Source of the DNA: DAOUJI01 sp965219565
Lineage (GTDB): Bacteria; Chloroflexota; Dehalococcoidia; Lucifugimonadales; JAGWBF01
Assembly: GCA_965219565.1 (NCBI GenBank)
Contig: OZ244780.1
Span: 930,001 to 994,000, forward strand
Direction of reading: 5' to 3'
DNA: 64,000 nucleotides
The notes below the pieces were generated by a model, which was given only the letters and a program-made list of their open reading frames with translations, searched no databases and was not told the origin of the DNA. Below, piece by piece: positions 57,751 through 64,000 of the stretch. Position numbers and translations under genes: made by a program. How positions within the stretch are numbered: the first letter of the stretch is position 1; every line of letters starts with the position of its first letter.

Positions 57751-59187
57751 CTAGCCTATTTTAACTCTTTCCTGTACGTAGCGGTACTCTGTAGATTCCT
57801 CGCCGGACGTAAGGGCCAACGCCATTGTCAAGGGTCCGAGCCTGCCGAGGAACATGGCCACCATGAACACAATCTTTCCCGCCAGAGAGAGTTCCGGGGG
57901 AACTCCGGTGGACAGTCCCGTAGTGCCGAAAGCAGACACCGTGTCGAAGTAGAGGCGGAGGAAGTTAATTCCTTCTTCTGTGAGGACCAGAGTCAATGAG
58001 GCCAGGAATACGAAAGTCATTCCCAGTGCGGCGACCGAGACGGCCCGGTGCACCTGGAAATGCGGCACCTCTCTTCCGAAAGCCTCGACCTCGGAGCGTC
58101 CTCGTATTGACGAAATCACCGCGGCTATTATGACCGCCAACGTTGCCACCTTGATCCCTCCGGCAACTGATCCCGCCGCTCCGCCTACGAACATCAGGAA
58201 GGGGTAGAACAGCAAGGTCAGCTCTTTAGCCGAGCTGAAGTCCAAAGCCGTCAGACCCGCAGTCCTTCCGCTCACTGAATGGAACAGAGACAAGAACCCC
58301 TTTTCCGGGACTGTATACGAACCTAGAGTCGCCGGGTTGTCGAATTCAGCGGTGAAGAGAATTATCCCTCCCAGGAACCACAAGAACAGGCTGGTGACCA
58401 CCACCAGTTTCGTGTCCAGGGTGAACCTGGAAAAACGCCGCTGCCGAAAAATGTCCAACAGGGTTGTCCAGCCTATGCTCCCGACGATGATAAGAGCCAT
58501 CACAATGGTAAGGAGAATCGGAAAGGCCGCGAAATCCTCAAGACTTCCCGCGTTCGGCAAGATGGAGAAACCGGCGTTGTTGAAGGATGATACAGACAGG
58601 AAGGCCGAGTGCCAGAGTGTGTCCGGCAGGCTTAGGCCAAGCTCATTGCGAAGTTGCCACCAGATGAGCGCCATTCCCAGAAAGTACAGGGAAAGCACAA
58701 TGAATACGATGTTGCGGAGAACGTGGATAATCCCCCCAAGCCGTTCCACTCCCATGGTGTCGCGCATGAGCATCCGTTCCGGCAAGGTGATGCGTTGGCC
58801 GATCATGATGAGGAAGAAAGTGGCCATGGTCGTGAATCCCAGGCCGCCAAGAAGCATCAGCGTGAAAATGACAGCGTGGCCGAAGTCGCTCCAATACTCA
58901 CCGGTGTTCACCACGACGTGTCCCGTGACAGTCACTGCTGACACGGACGTGAAGAAGGCTATGTCAATGGGGGTGAAGCCGCCCGTGTCTATGTTGTTGG
59001 ACACCGGGAACGACAGTAGAACTCCGCCGATGACCACCAGGGCGGCGAAGCTGTATAAGAGGATGAAAGTAGGGGAGAGTATTCTGGCGGGACGCCTGTC
59101 AGGCAGGCTTTCGGTCACAACGGGAACCATGTCTCGCCTTCGAGGTCGGCGGACTATGCGGTCCCCTATTCTGCCCTGCCTCTCCAT
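57751..59187 (-). CDS. TrkH/KtrB-type potassium transporter
   Basis: A 478-residue integral membrane protein with four M1-P-M2 repeats. The four pore-loop segments are 'SVSAVTVTGHVV', 'SVSSFNNAGFSIL', 'SVSGRTAGLTALDF' and 'TVSAFGTTGLSTG', each with the filter glycine. It conducts K+ (and possibly Na+) inward when gated by KtrA-like rings. First gene of an operon with KtrA-like, UspA, two more TrkA-like genes and pheA. The N-terminal ~35 residues are basic and cytoplasmic. Confidence 0.93.
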   Translation of the reverse strand: MERQGRIGDRIVRRPRRRDMVPVVTESLPDRRPARILSPTFILLYSFAALVVIGGVLLSFPVSNNIDTGGFTPIDIAFFTSVSAVTVTGHVVVNTGEYWSDFGHAVIFTLMLLGGLGFTTMATFFLIMIGQRITLPERMLMRDTMGVERLGGIIHVLRNIVFIVLSLYFLGMALIWWQLRNELGLSLPDTLWHSAFLSVSSFNNAGFSILPNAGSLEDFAAFPILLTIVMALIIVGSIGWTTLLDIFRQRRFSRFTLDTKLVVVTSLFLWFLGGIILFTAEFDNPATLGSYTVPEKGFLSLFHSVSGRTAGLTALDFSSAKELTLLFYPFLMFVGGAAGSVAGGIKVATLAVIIAAVISSIRGRSEVEAFGREVPHFQVHRAVSVAALGMTFVFLASLTLVLTEEGINFLRLYFDTVSAFGTTGLSTGVPPELSLAGKIVFMVAMFLGRLGPLTMALALTSGEESTEYRYVQERVKIG

Positions 59188-59229
59188 CTAAGCCTGTTCC
59201 TCCTCCCGTAGGGGGAAAAGATTCCAAGT

Positions 59230-59235
59230 AGTATA
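59230..59235 (-). promoter_or_regulatory. Candidate -10 element of the potassium-uptake operon
   Basis: Minus-strand TATACT about 43 bases upstream of the ktrB-like start. The best -35 (TTGTCC at 59260-59255) has a long 19-base spacer. Confidence 0.35.
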
Positions 59236-59265
59236 CTCTCCGGCCCGAACCAACGGACAACTCAT

Positions 59266-59294
59266 TTTACCCTGTGTCCGTTCCTCCATATAAC
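59266..59294 (+). promoter_or_regulatory. Candidate promoter for small genes at 59.3-59.7 kb
   Basis: TTTACC at 59266-59271 and TATAAC at 59289-59294, spaced by 17 bases, divergent from the potassium operon. Confidence 0.4.
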
Positions 59295-59340
59295 GTCGTG
59301 GGAAGCGATTTACGACGCCTTGGAACCTAAATCAAGCGTG

Positions 59341-59442
59341 ATGAGAGAAAACCTGTGGCATGAAAAGTTACAGAAAAGGGAAAAAGCGCTGGAAATGGGC
59401 AAACACTATCTTGACGAGTCTTGGCGCCCGGTGATAGCGTGA
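59341..59442 (+). CDS. Possible small protein (33 residues)
   Basis: A short frame from ATG 59341 to TGA 59440-59442. It would encode an amphipathic, charged helix (MRENLWHEKLQKREKALEMG, then 13 more residues ending 'WRPVIA'). It follows a candidate promoter by about 47 bases but has no clear ribosome site. It precedes the zinc-ribbon gene on the same strand. Protein-like composition is the main support, so this is tentative. Confidence 0.3.
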   Translation: MRENLWHEKLQKREKALEMGKHYLDESWRPVIA

Positions 59443-59465
59443 AATTGAAGGAGGGAGACGACATA

Positions 59466-59729
59466 ATGGTCCAGCAAATATCCAGGCCAACGCTTGGTCA
59501 TGAAGATGAGCCGGCATCTTGCCTACACTATTGGATAATCGAGGCCCCTACGGGTCCAGTGAGCCGCGGCGTATGCCAAGTCTGCGAGGAGATCAGGGAC
59601 TTCAAGAACTACATCGAATCGGCGCCCTGGGGTGATGATTCGTCCTCGTCCCATGACTCATCCGAGCCGATTGCGGTGCCCGTCGGCGGTCCTGAAGACG
59701 CTGGCGACAGCGAAGAGATCGAGATATAG
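59466..59729 (+). CDS. Small zinc-ribbon-like protein
   Basis: An 87-residue protein with 'CLHYWIIEAPTGPVSRGVCQVCEEIRDFKNYIE' at about residues 18-50. The order C-x-H ... C-x2-C followed by 'E.R.F.N' is a pattern I associate with short metal-binding proteins common in Chloroflexota; the C-terminus is acidic and disordered. GGAGGGAG eight bases before ATG 59466 selects this start. The role is unknown; a nucleic-acid- or protein-binding knuckle is a guess. Confidence 0.65.
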   Translation: MVQQISRPTLGHEDEPASCLHYWIIEAPTGPVSRGVCQVCEEIRDFKNYIESAPWGDDSSSSHDSSEPIAVPVGGPEDAGDSEEIEI

Positions 59730-59822
59730 ACGACTTCGGGGCCGGCCCTGCCGCCCGGTCCTCAGCCGCCCAACGGTCCAAGCTTTCGGCCTCGGTTTTC
59801 CACTGCTTAAGCAGCTTCCGCC

Positions 59823-60587
59823 TTACCGGAACATGTCTTTTTCCGGGGCGCGGACCAGCGCCGACGCTCCGCTTCTTTCGGGAAGTTCAGGGTCGTACCT
59901 GTAGCCACGAATTAGGGTCACTGGAATTCCGAGGGTCTTTCCCGTTGCCAGTTCCGCTGCCGCCGCAAGCTCATCAGCCACGGCTATCACGGTAGTCCTC
60001 ATCATCAGACCATGCTCGTCGGGCAGACCTCTATAGTCCTTCACAGGGTCCATGCCCGCCACACCGATGGCCACGTTTGCGGCGCCCTCTCTCCACGGTC
60101 TGCCGAAGGTGTCTGAAATAATAACGGCGACGTCCACTCCGGCCCGGTCGAGCGCAGCTTGGCGAATTCGGCGGGCCGAAGCGTCGGGGTCAATGGGAAG
60201 CATGGCTATCGTCTCCTCCCCCGGTACATTGGAGGCGTCGATCCCCGCGTTGGCGCAGATGAACCCGTGACGGGTCTCGGCGATGATGTTGCCCCGGTCC
60301 ATGCGAACGATTCGTCTGCTCTCCCGCAGAATCGCTTCCGTGTGTCGGGCGTCCCTGTTGTGGCCCTCCGACAGCTGCACGGCGATGACGGACGGTTCCA
60401 ATTCGTCCACGGTTATAACCCGCCCCTCGGCCTTGGAAACCACCTTCTGGGTCACCACCAAGACGTCTCCGTCGCGAATGCCTAAGTCCTGTTTCAGCGC
60501 CGCCTCGATGATCATTGCCGGAAGGTCGTCGCCCGAGTTTATCTCAGGAATCCCTTCTATGCCTGTAACCGTAATTTGCTGACTCAA
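59823..60587 (-). CDS. cofE: Coenzyme F420-0:L-glutamate ligase
   Basis: A 254-residue CofE/FbiB-type ligase: 'ITVTGIEGIPEINSGDDL', 'GIRDGDVLVVTQKVVSKAEGRVI', 'HGFICANAGIDASNVPGEE', and 'ISDTFGRPWREGAANVAIGVAGMDPVKDYRG'. It adds the gamma-linked glutamate tail of F420. I put the start at TTG 60587, because the longer frame runs across a TATACT-like -10 on the minus strand and has no signal. It supports real use of F420 by the LLM enzymes elsewhere in the window; cofC, cofD and fbiC are not present. Confidence 0.92.
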   Translation of the reverse strand: MSQQITVTGIEGIPEINSGDDLPAMIIEAALKQDLGIRDGDVLVVTQKVVSKAEGRVITVDELEPSVIAVQLSEGHNRDARHTEAILRESRRIVRMDRGNIIAETRHGFICANAGIDASNVPGEETIAMLPIDPDASARRIRQAALDRAGVDVAVIISDTFGRPWREGAANVAIGVAGMDPVKDYRGLPDEHGLMMRTTVIAVADELAAAAELATGKTLGIPVTLIRGYRYDPELPERSGASALVRAPEKDMFR

Positions 60588-60687
60588 AACCGCCGTCTCC
60601 GGAATTTTCCCAAAGTATACCACGCTACAAATCCATGGCAGCTTCAGGTAGACTATAGAGTGCCCGTCGATAGAAAGGGAGGCGAAA

Positions 60688-61260
60688 TTGCCCGACAACA
60701 AGATATACACCAAACGCGGAGATCAAGGAGAAACAAACCTGCTCTATGGTGGCAGGGTGTCGAAAACCAGCCTCCATACCGAAGCCTATGGTGTGGTGGA
60801 CGAAGCGGTGTCCACCTTGGGCTTAGCCCGCGCTTTGTCTGAAGACGACGAGGTGAAGGACCTCATCGTGCAACTCCAGAGGGAACTATTCGTGGTGATG
60901 TCTGAGTTGGCCACCGACCCGGACTGGTACGACAACTTCATAGAACACTTCAACCCCACCACTCAGGAGATGGTGGACAACCTGGAGCGGACCATCGACA
61001 GTCTGGAGGAGCGGGCCAAGGTCCCCAAGATGTTCACGCTGCCGGGAGGGTCCCCTCCATCGTCGGCCATTAACATGGCCAGGGCCATGATTCGAACAGC
61101 GGAACGGCGAGTGGTGGCCCTTAATGACGCAGGACGGCTTACCAACCCAGTGATACTGACCTACATCAACAGGCTGGGCGATCTGCTCTTTGCTTTGGCG
61201 CGCTTCCAGGACAGGGACATCCCCGTCGAGCGGGCCACAGGAGAACGTAAGAAGCAATGA
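60688..61260 (+). CDS. Cob(I)alamin adenosyltransferase, PduO type
   Basis: A 190-residue four-helix protein: 'IYTKRGDQGETNLLYGGRVSKTSLHTEAYGVVDEAVSTLGLARA' near the N-terminus is the ATP-binding signature, and 'FTLPGGSPPSSAINMARAMIRTAERRVV...NRLGDLLFALARFQD' is its C-terminal half. It makes adenosylcobalamin from cob(I)alamin and ATP. TTG start preceded by GGGAGG. The last four bases overlap the next gene (ATGA), so they are translationally coupled, although no cobalamin enzyme is close. Confidence 0.93.
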   Translation: MPDNKIYTKRGDQGETNLLYGGRVSKTSLHTEAYGVVDEAVSTLGLARALSEDDEVKDLIVQLQRELFVVMSELATDPDWYDNFIEHFNPTTQEMVDNLERTIDSLEERAKVPKMFTLPGGSPPSSAINMARAMIRTAERRVVALNDAGRLTNPVILTYINRLGDLLFALARFQDRDIPVERATGERKKQ

Positions 61261-62036
61261 GCCGCGCCATCCAGCCTGTTTCGTCCATCAAACGCTTGTT
61301 CGACGGCCGCTTCTTCCTGCCTCCGTTGCTCATAGGGGTGGTTGCGGTGTTGGTTGCGGCTTGCGGCAGCGTCAAGGGAACGCCGATTCCGTCGCCCTCC
61401 GCCGATGCGGCCCGGCGCGTCAGTTTTGTGACTGCCGACGGTGTCGAACTCAAAGGGCGCGTCTTTGGACGGGGAGAAACGGGCGTAGTCCTGGCCCACA
61501 TGTATCCGTCGGAACAGAGCGCCTGGTGGCCCTTCGCCCGAATGCTGAACGAGCATGGCTACATGGCGTTGACCTTCAACTTTCGGGGATATGGAGAAGG
61601 CGAAGACCTTTCAGGGGGCGACAAGAAAGATATCGAATCCATCCCCTTGGACGTGGATGCCGCTAAGAAGTTCCTTCGGAGCCAGGGAGCGTCAGCCATA
61701 TTTCTGGTCGGCGCGAGCATGGGCGGCGCGGCCTCCCTGAAGGCGTCAGAGGGCAACGACGTAAGAGGCGTCGTGGCCTTGTCGGCCCCCGTGGACTTCA
61801 GAGGATTGTCCCTGAGGGGCGAGAGTGTGCGGGTCCCCGTGCTCATGCTTGCCGCTAATGGTGACCGGGGAGCTAAGAACAGCGCAGAAGTGATGATGGA
61901 CCAGGGAATCGTTAGCGGGGACACGGAATTTGTGCTTTACGAGGGCGGCGCAGACCACGGCTCCGACCTCCTTTTTGGCAGACATGGGAATGACGCCCGG
62001 GCTAGGGTGGTCCGGTTTTTAGAGGAGAAGAAGTAG
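61257..62036 (+). CDS. Alpha/beta-hydrolase lipoprotein
   Basis: A 259-residue protein. Residues 1-36 form a lipoprotein signal with hydrophobic core 'FLPPLLIGVVAVLVAAC' (lipobox LVAAC), so the mature enzyme is tethered outside the cytoplasm. The hydrolase core has 'GASMGGAASLKA' (nucleophile Ser), 'AANGDRGA' (acid) and 'GGADHGSD' (His). The oxyanion side is 'VVLAHMYPSEQSAWWPFA'. It may be an exported esterase or dienelactone-hydrolase-like enzyme. It shares ATGA with the adenosyltransferase gene. Confidence 0.85.
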   Translation: MSRAIQPVSSIKRLFDGRFFLPPLLIGVVAVLVAACGSVKGTPIPSPSADAARRVSFVTADGVELKGRVFGRGETGVVLAHMYPSEQSAWWPFARMLNEHGYMALTFNFRGYGEGEDLSGGDKKDIESIPLDVDAAKKFLRSQGASAIFLVGASMGGAASLKASEGNDVRGVVALSAPVDFRGLSLRGESVRVPVLMLAANGDRGAKNSAEVMMDQGIVSGDTEFVLYEGGADHGSDLLFGRHGNDARARVVRFLEEKK

Positions 62037-62095
62037 AAGACGGCGCCTTCCCAGTAAACTTGAGTAGAGGGAATTCTGCCGGACCTGTTGCATTG

Positions 62096-62728
62096 ATGAT
62101 GAGAGACCCGAAGATAGCCGTTGTAGACTACGAGTCAGGCAACCTGCGCAGCGTAGCTAAGGCTCTGGAGAAGATGGGGATAACTCCCGTTGTCTCCGGC
62201 GAGCCGGAGGCTGTCTTGAACGCCGACGCCCTGGTGTTGCCCGGCGTGGGCGCCGGAAGTTCGGCCATGAAGGCGCTGGAAAACCGAGGGCTTGTGGAGC
62301 CGATACGTCGGTTCGAGGCCTCCGGCAAACCGTTCCTTGGAGTGTGCGTCGGACTCCAGCTTCTGATGGAGTCGACGGAAGAGGGAGACGCCGAGTGTTT
62401 GGGCATAGTCCCCGGACGGACGGTTAGGCTCCCGCCCGGCCTCAAAACGCCCCACATGGGCTGGAACAGAGTGGCCCTGAACACCGACCATCCAGTATTG
62501 GGCGGAATACCCTCCGGGTCCCACTTCTATTTCGTGCACAGCTACTATCCCCAGCCCGATGACCCGGCCGTAGTTGCGGGGACCACCGACTACGGAGTCG
62601 GCTTCTGCTCGGCGCTGGTGCGGGGCAACCTGGTCGCAACCCAGTTCCACCCGGAGAAGAGCGGGGATATCGGCCTGCGCATATACAAGAACTTCGTGGA
62701 CCACGCCCGTCGGTCCCTGGAATCGTAA
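62096..62728 (+). CDS. hisH: Imidazole glycerol phosphate synthase, glutaminase subunit
   Basis: A 210-residue class I glutamine amidotransferase: 'KIAVVDYESGNLRSV' at the start, 'VLPGVGAGSSAMKAL', the catalytic Cys84 in 'LGVCVGLQLLMES' and His/Glu in 'ATQFHPEKSG'. It supplies ammonia to HisF for histidine synthesis. The start is uncertain: two adjacent ATGs at 62096 and 62099 lack a ribosome site, and a TTG at 62060 is possible. hisA follows six bases downstream; hisF is not in the window. Confidence 0.93.
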   Translation: MMRDPKIAVVDYESGNLRSVAKALEKMGITPVVSGEPEAVLNADALVLPGVGAGSSAMKALENRGLVEPIRRFEASGKPFLGVCVGLQLLMESTEEGDAECLGIVPGRTVRLPPGLKTPHMGWNRVALNTDHPVLGGIPSGSHFYFVHSYYPQPDDPAVVAGTTDYGVGFCSALVRGNLVATQFHPEKSGDIGLRIYKNFVDHARRSLES

Positions 62729-62734
62729 GAGCCG

Positions 62735-63466
62735 ATGGCTATGGAGGTCATACCCAGCATCGACATCAGGGGTGGACGGTGCGTACGCTTGTACCAGGGA
62801 GACTATGACAGGGAAACAGTCTTCTCCAACGACCCCGTGGAAATGGCCCGACGCTGGCAAGACGAAGGCGGCGCCAGGCTTCACGTCGTGGACTTGGACG
62901 GAGCGGCCACCGGCCAGCCCGCCAACCTCTCGATAATATGGGACATTCTGGATGCCCTGTCTATACCTGTCCAGGTCGGGGGCGGAATACGGTCCCTTGA
63001 CGCTGTGCGGGAGCTCATCGAAGCCGGGGTCGACCGGGTGGTACTGGGAACGGCCGCCGTTCGAGACCCGGATATGGTGCAGGAGATTTGCCGGAGCATG
63101 GGAGGCGAAAGAGTGATTGTCGCCGCCGACGCCCGGGACGGAAAAGTGGCGGTCGAAGGATGGCGCGAGGGCACGTCTGTAGAAGCCGCCGACCATATCG
63201 CCGATATGGAGAAGCTGGGAGTCGTCCGTTTTCTCTACACCGACATCTCGCGGGACGGCGCCATGACCCAGCCCAACTTCCAGGCCTACCGCGAGCTGGT
63301 GGCGTCCACAAAGGGTGCGGTGATAGCCTCCGGAGGGGTGTCATCCCTCGAACACCTGCGGCAACTCGCAGAAATAGGGACGGAAGGCGCGATTCTAGGC
63401 AGCGCCCTGTACAGAGGCGCTCTAGAGCTTTCCCAGGCCGTCTATGCAATGGAAACGCTGGACTGA
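62735..63466 (+). CDS. hisA: Phosphoribosylformimino-5-aminoimidazole carboxamide ribotide isomerase
   Basis: A 243-residue HisA barrel: 'VIPSIDIRGGRCVRLYQGDYDRETVF', with catalytic Asp in 'PSIDIRGG' and the second in 'FLYTDISRDGAM', phosphate loops 'QVGGGIRSLDAV' and 'VIASGGVSSLEHL'. It opens the ribose ring in the fourth step of histidine synthesis. A separate trpF exists in the window, so this need not be a dual HisA/TrpF (PriA) enzyme. Same operon as hisH. Confidence 0.95.
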   Translation: MAMEVIPSIDIRGGRCVRLYQGDYDRETVFSNDPVEMARRWQDEGGARLHVVDLDGAATGQPANLSIIWDILDALSIPVQVGGGIRSLDAVRELIEAGVDRVVLGTAAVRDPDMVQEICRSMGGERVIVAADARDGKVAVEGWREGTSVEAADHIADMEKLGVVRFLYTDISRDGAMTQPNFQAYRELVASTKGAVIASGGVSSLEHLRQLAEIGTEGAILGSALYRGALELSQAVYAMETLD

Positions 63467-63480
63467 CGCCGGATAGAAAC

Positions 63481-64000
63481 ATGGTAGAGCGAGACACTCA
63501 AGAATTCATCAAAGCCCTGCTGTCCCGAGAGCGTGAGCAGACGTTGGACCCGTTCACCACGCTTGCCTACATGCCCATAGACCCCTACGACCAGGTCGCC
63601 GACATAGGCTGCGGGCCGGGATATTTCACCGTTCCCCTGGGCAAGTATCTGGTGCATGGAAAGCTCTACGCCCTGGACATTTCGGAGGAAATGGTCGAGG
63701 CGGCCCGACGCCGACTGGAAGAAGCCAACCTGGGCAACGTGACCGTGGAGACTTGCGGCGATTACGACTTCCCCGTGCCTCAGGGTTCCCTGGACGGAGT
63801 CCTGATGGCCTTTGTGGTGCACCACAACCAGGACCGTCCAGCTCTGCTAAAGGCCGCGGCCAACTTGCTGCGACCCCGTGGCTGGTGCGCCATAATGGAA
63901 TGGCACAGAGTGGAGACGGAGCAGGGTCCTCCCCTTCAGATGAGAATAGAACCCGCCGAGCTCAGGGAGTTAGCCGAGAACTCCGGCCTGGAGTTCTCGT
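63481..64000 (+). CDS. Class I SAM-dependent methyltransferase, N-terminal part (runs off the window)
   Basis: A frame from ATG 63481 that continues past the window end (173 codons visible). The SAM-binding glycines are in 'VADIGCGPGYFTVPLG' (39-54); the acidic ribose-binding residue is in 'LYALDISEEMVEAARRRL', and 'LDGVLMAFVVHHNQDRPALLKAAANLLRPRGW' follows the Methyltransf_11/25 pattern. Substrate unknown. It follows hisA by 14 bases on the same strand and may be the next gene of that operon. Confidence 0.88.
   Translation, partial: MVERDTQEFIKALLSREREQTLDPFTTLAYMPIDPYDQVADIGCGPGYFTVPLGKYLVHGKLYALDISEEMVEAARRRLEEANLGNVTVETCGDYDFPVPQGSLDGVLMAFVVHHNQDRPALLKAAANLLRPRGWCAIMEWHRVETEQGPPLQMRIEPAELRELAENSGLEFS

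Overview
The window looks like a chromosomal segment of an uncultured Chloroflexota bacterium, most like the SAR202/Dehalococcoidia side of that phylum. This is an inference from gene content: four full-length LLM-class (luciferase-like, flavin or F420-linked) oxidoreductases plus a fragment of a fifth, an F420 gamma-glutamyl ligase (cofE), a type III CoA-transferase, tandem kynurenine-formamidase-like cyclases, tandem GlcG-type proteins and a small zinc-ribbon protein of a kind I associate with this group. The DNA is GC-rich with dense coding on both strands and short gaps. Several transcription units carry a TATAAT-like -10 element, some with a good TTGACA-like -35. No prophage, transposase, integrase or CRISPR array was seen.

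Region by region. 0-5.2 kb: the end of an ornithine cyclodeaminase-like gene, ilvD, and a TldD/TldE-type protease pair. 5.2-15.5 kb (minus strand): a coiled-coil membrane protein, a GIY-YIG-like plus DUF6884-like pair, an M24 peptidase, an SDR lacking the usual catalytic Tyr, a CoA-transferase, a MocA/XdhC maturation pair, a broken coiled-coil gene, a VWA protein and an enoyl-CoA hydratase. 15.6-21.8 kb: MOSC protein, selA, an LLM fragment, an SRPBCC protein, recQ and a cytidylate-kinase-like protein. 22-26.4 kb: a split thiamine-diphosphate decarboxylase with a third, motif-degenerate copy, an LLM enzyme and two hotdog (MaoC-type) proteins. 26.4-28.5 kb: an AT-richer cassette (TIGR04255-like gene plus two unknown genes) lying next to the 3' end of tRNA-Asp.

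28.6-36.3 kb: LLM, cupin, metallo-beta-lactamase and Rieske genes, then a 2-oxoacid dehydrogenase operon (E1 alpha, E1 beta, E2, lipB), interspersed with a hairpin repeat family. 36.6-40.1 kb (minus): alpha/beta hydrolase, LLM, two GlcG-like proteins and a VOC protein. 40.1-41.05 kb: a long non-coding interval with a strong minus-strand promoter, a highly structured ~250-nt element and a terminator, which I regard as the most interesting object in the window. 41-45 kb: substrate-binding protein and two permeases of a peptide-type ABC transporter without ATPases. 45.2-50.9 kb (minus): a kinase/PP2C pair, an LLM enzyme and three tandem cyclases, the third frameshifted. 51-54.5 kb: GNAT, rhomboid protease, trpF and trpB. 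54.5-59.2 kb (minus): a potassium-uptake operon ending in pheA. 59.3-64 kb: small proteins, cofE, PduO-type cobalamin adenosyltransferase, a lipoprotein hydrolase, hisH, hisA and a truncated methyltransferase.

How they may work together: amino-acid biosynthesis (Ile/Val, Trp, Phe, His) is scattered in small groups typical of chromosomal background. The LLM, cyclase, CoA-transferase, hotdog, Rieske and hydrolase genes suggest broad organic-substrate catabolism. cofE provides the F420 that some LLM enzymes could use. The XdhC/MocA pair implies a molybdenum hydroxylase elsewhere, and selA implies selenoproteins elsewhere. All assignments come from reading motifs by eye; no database search was run.
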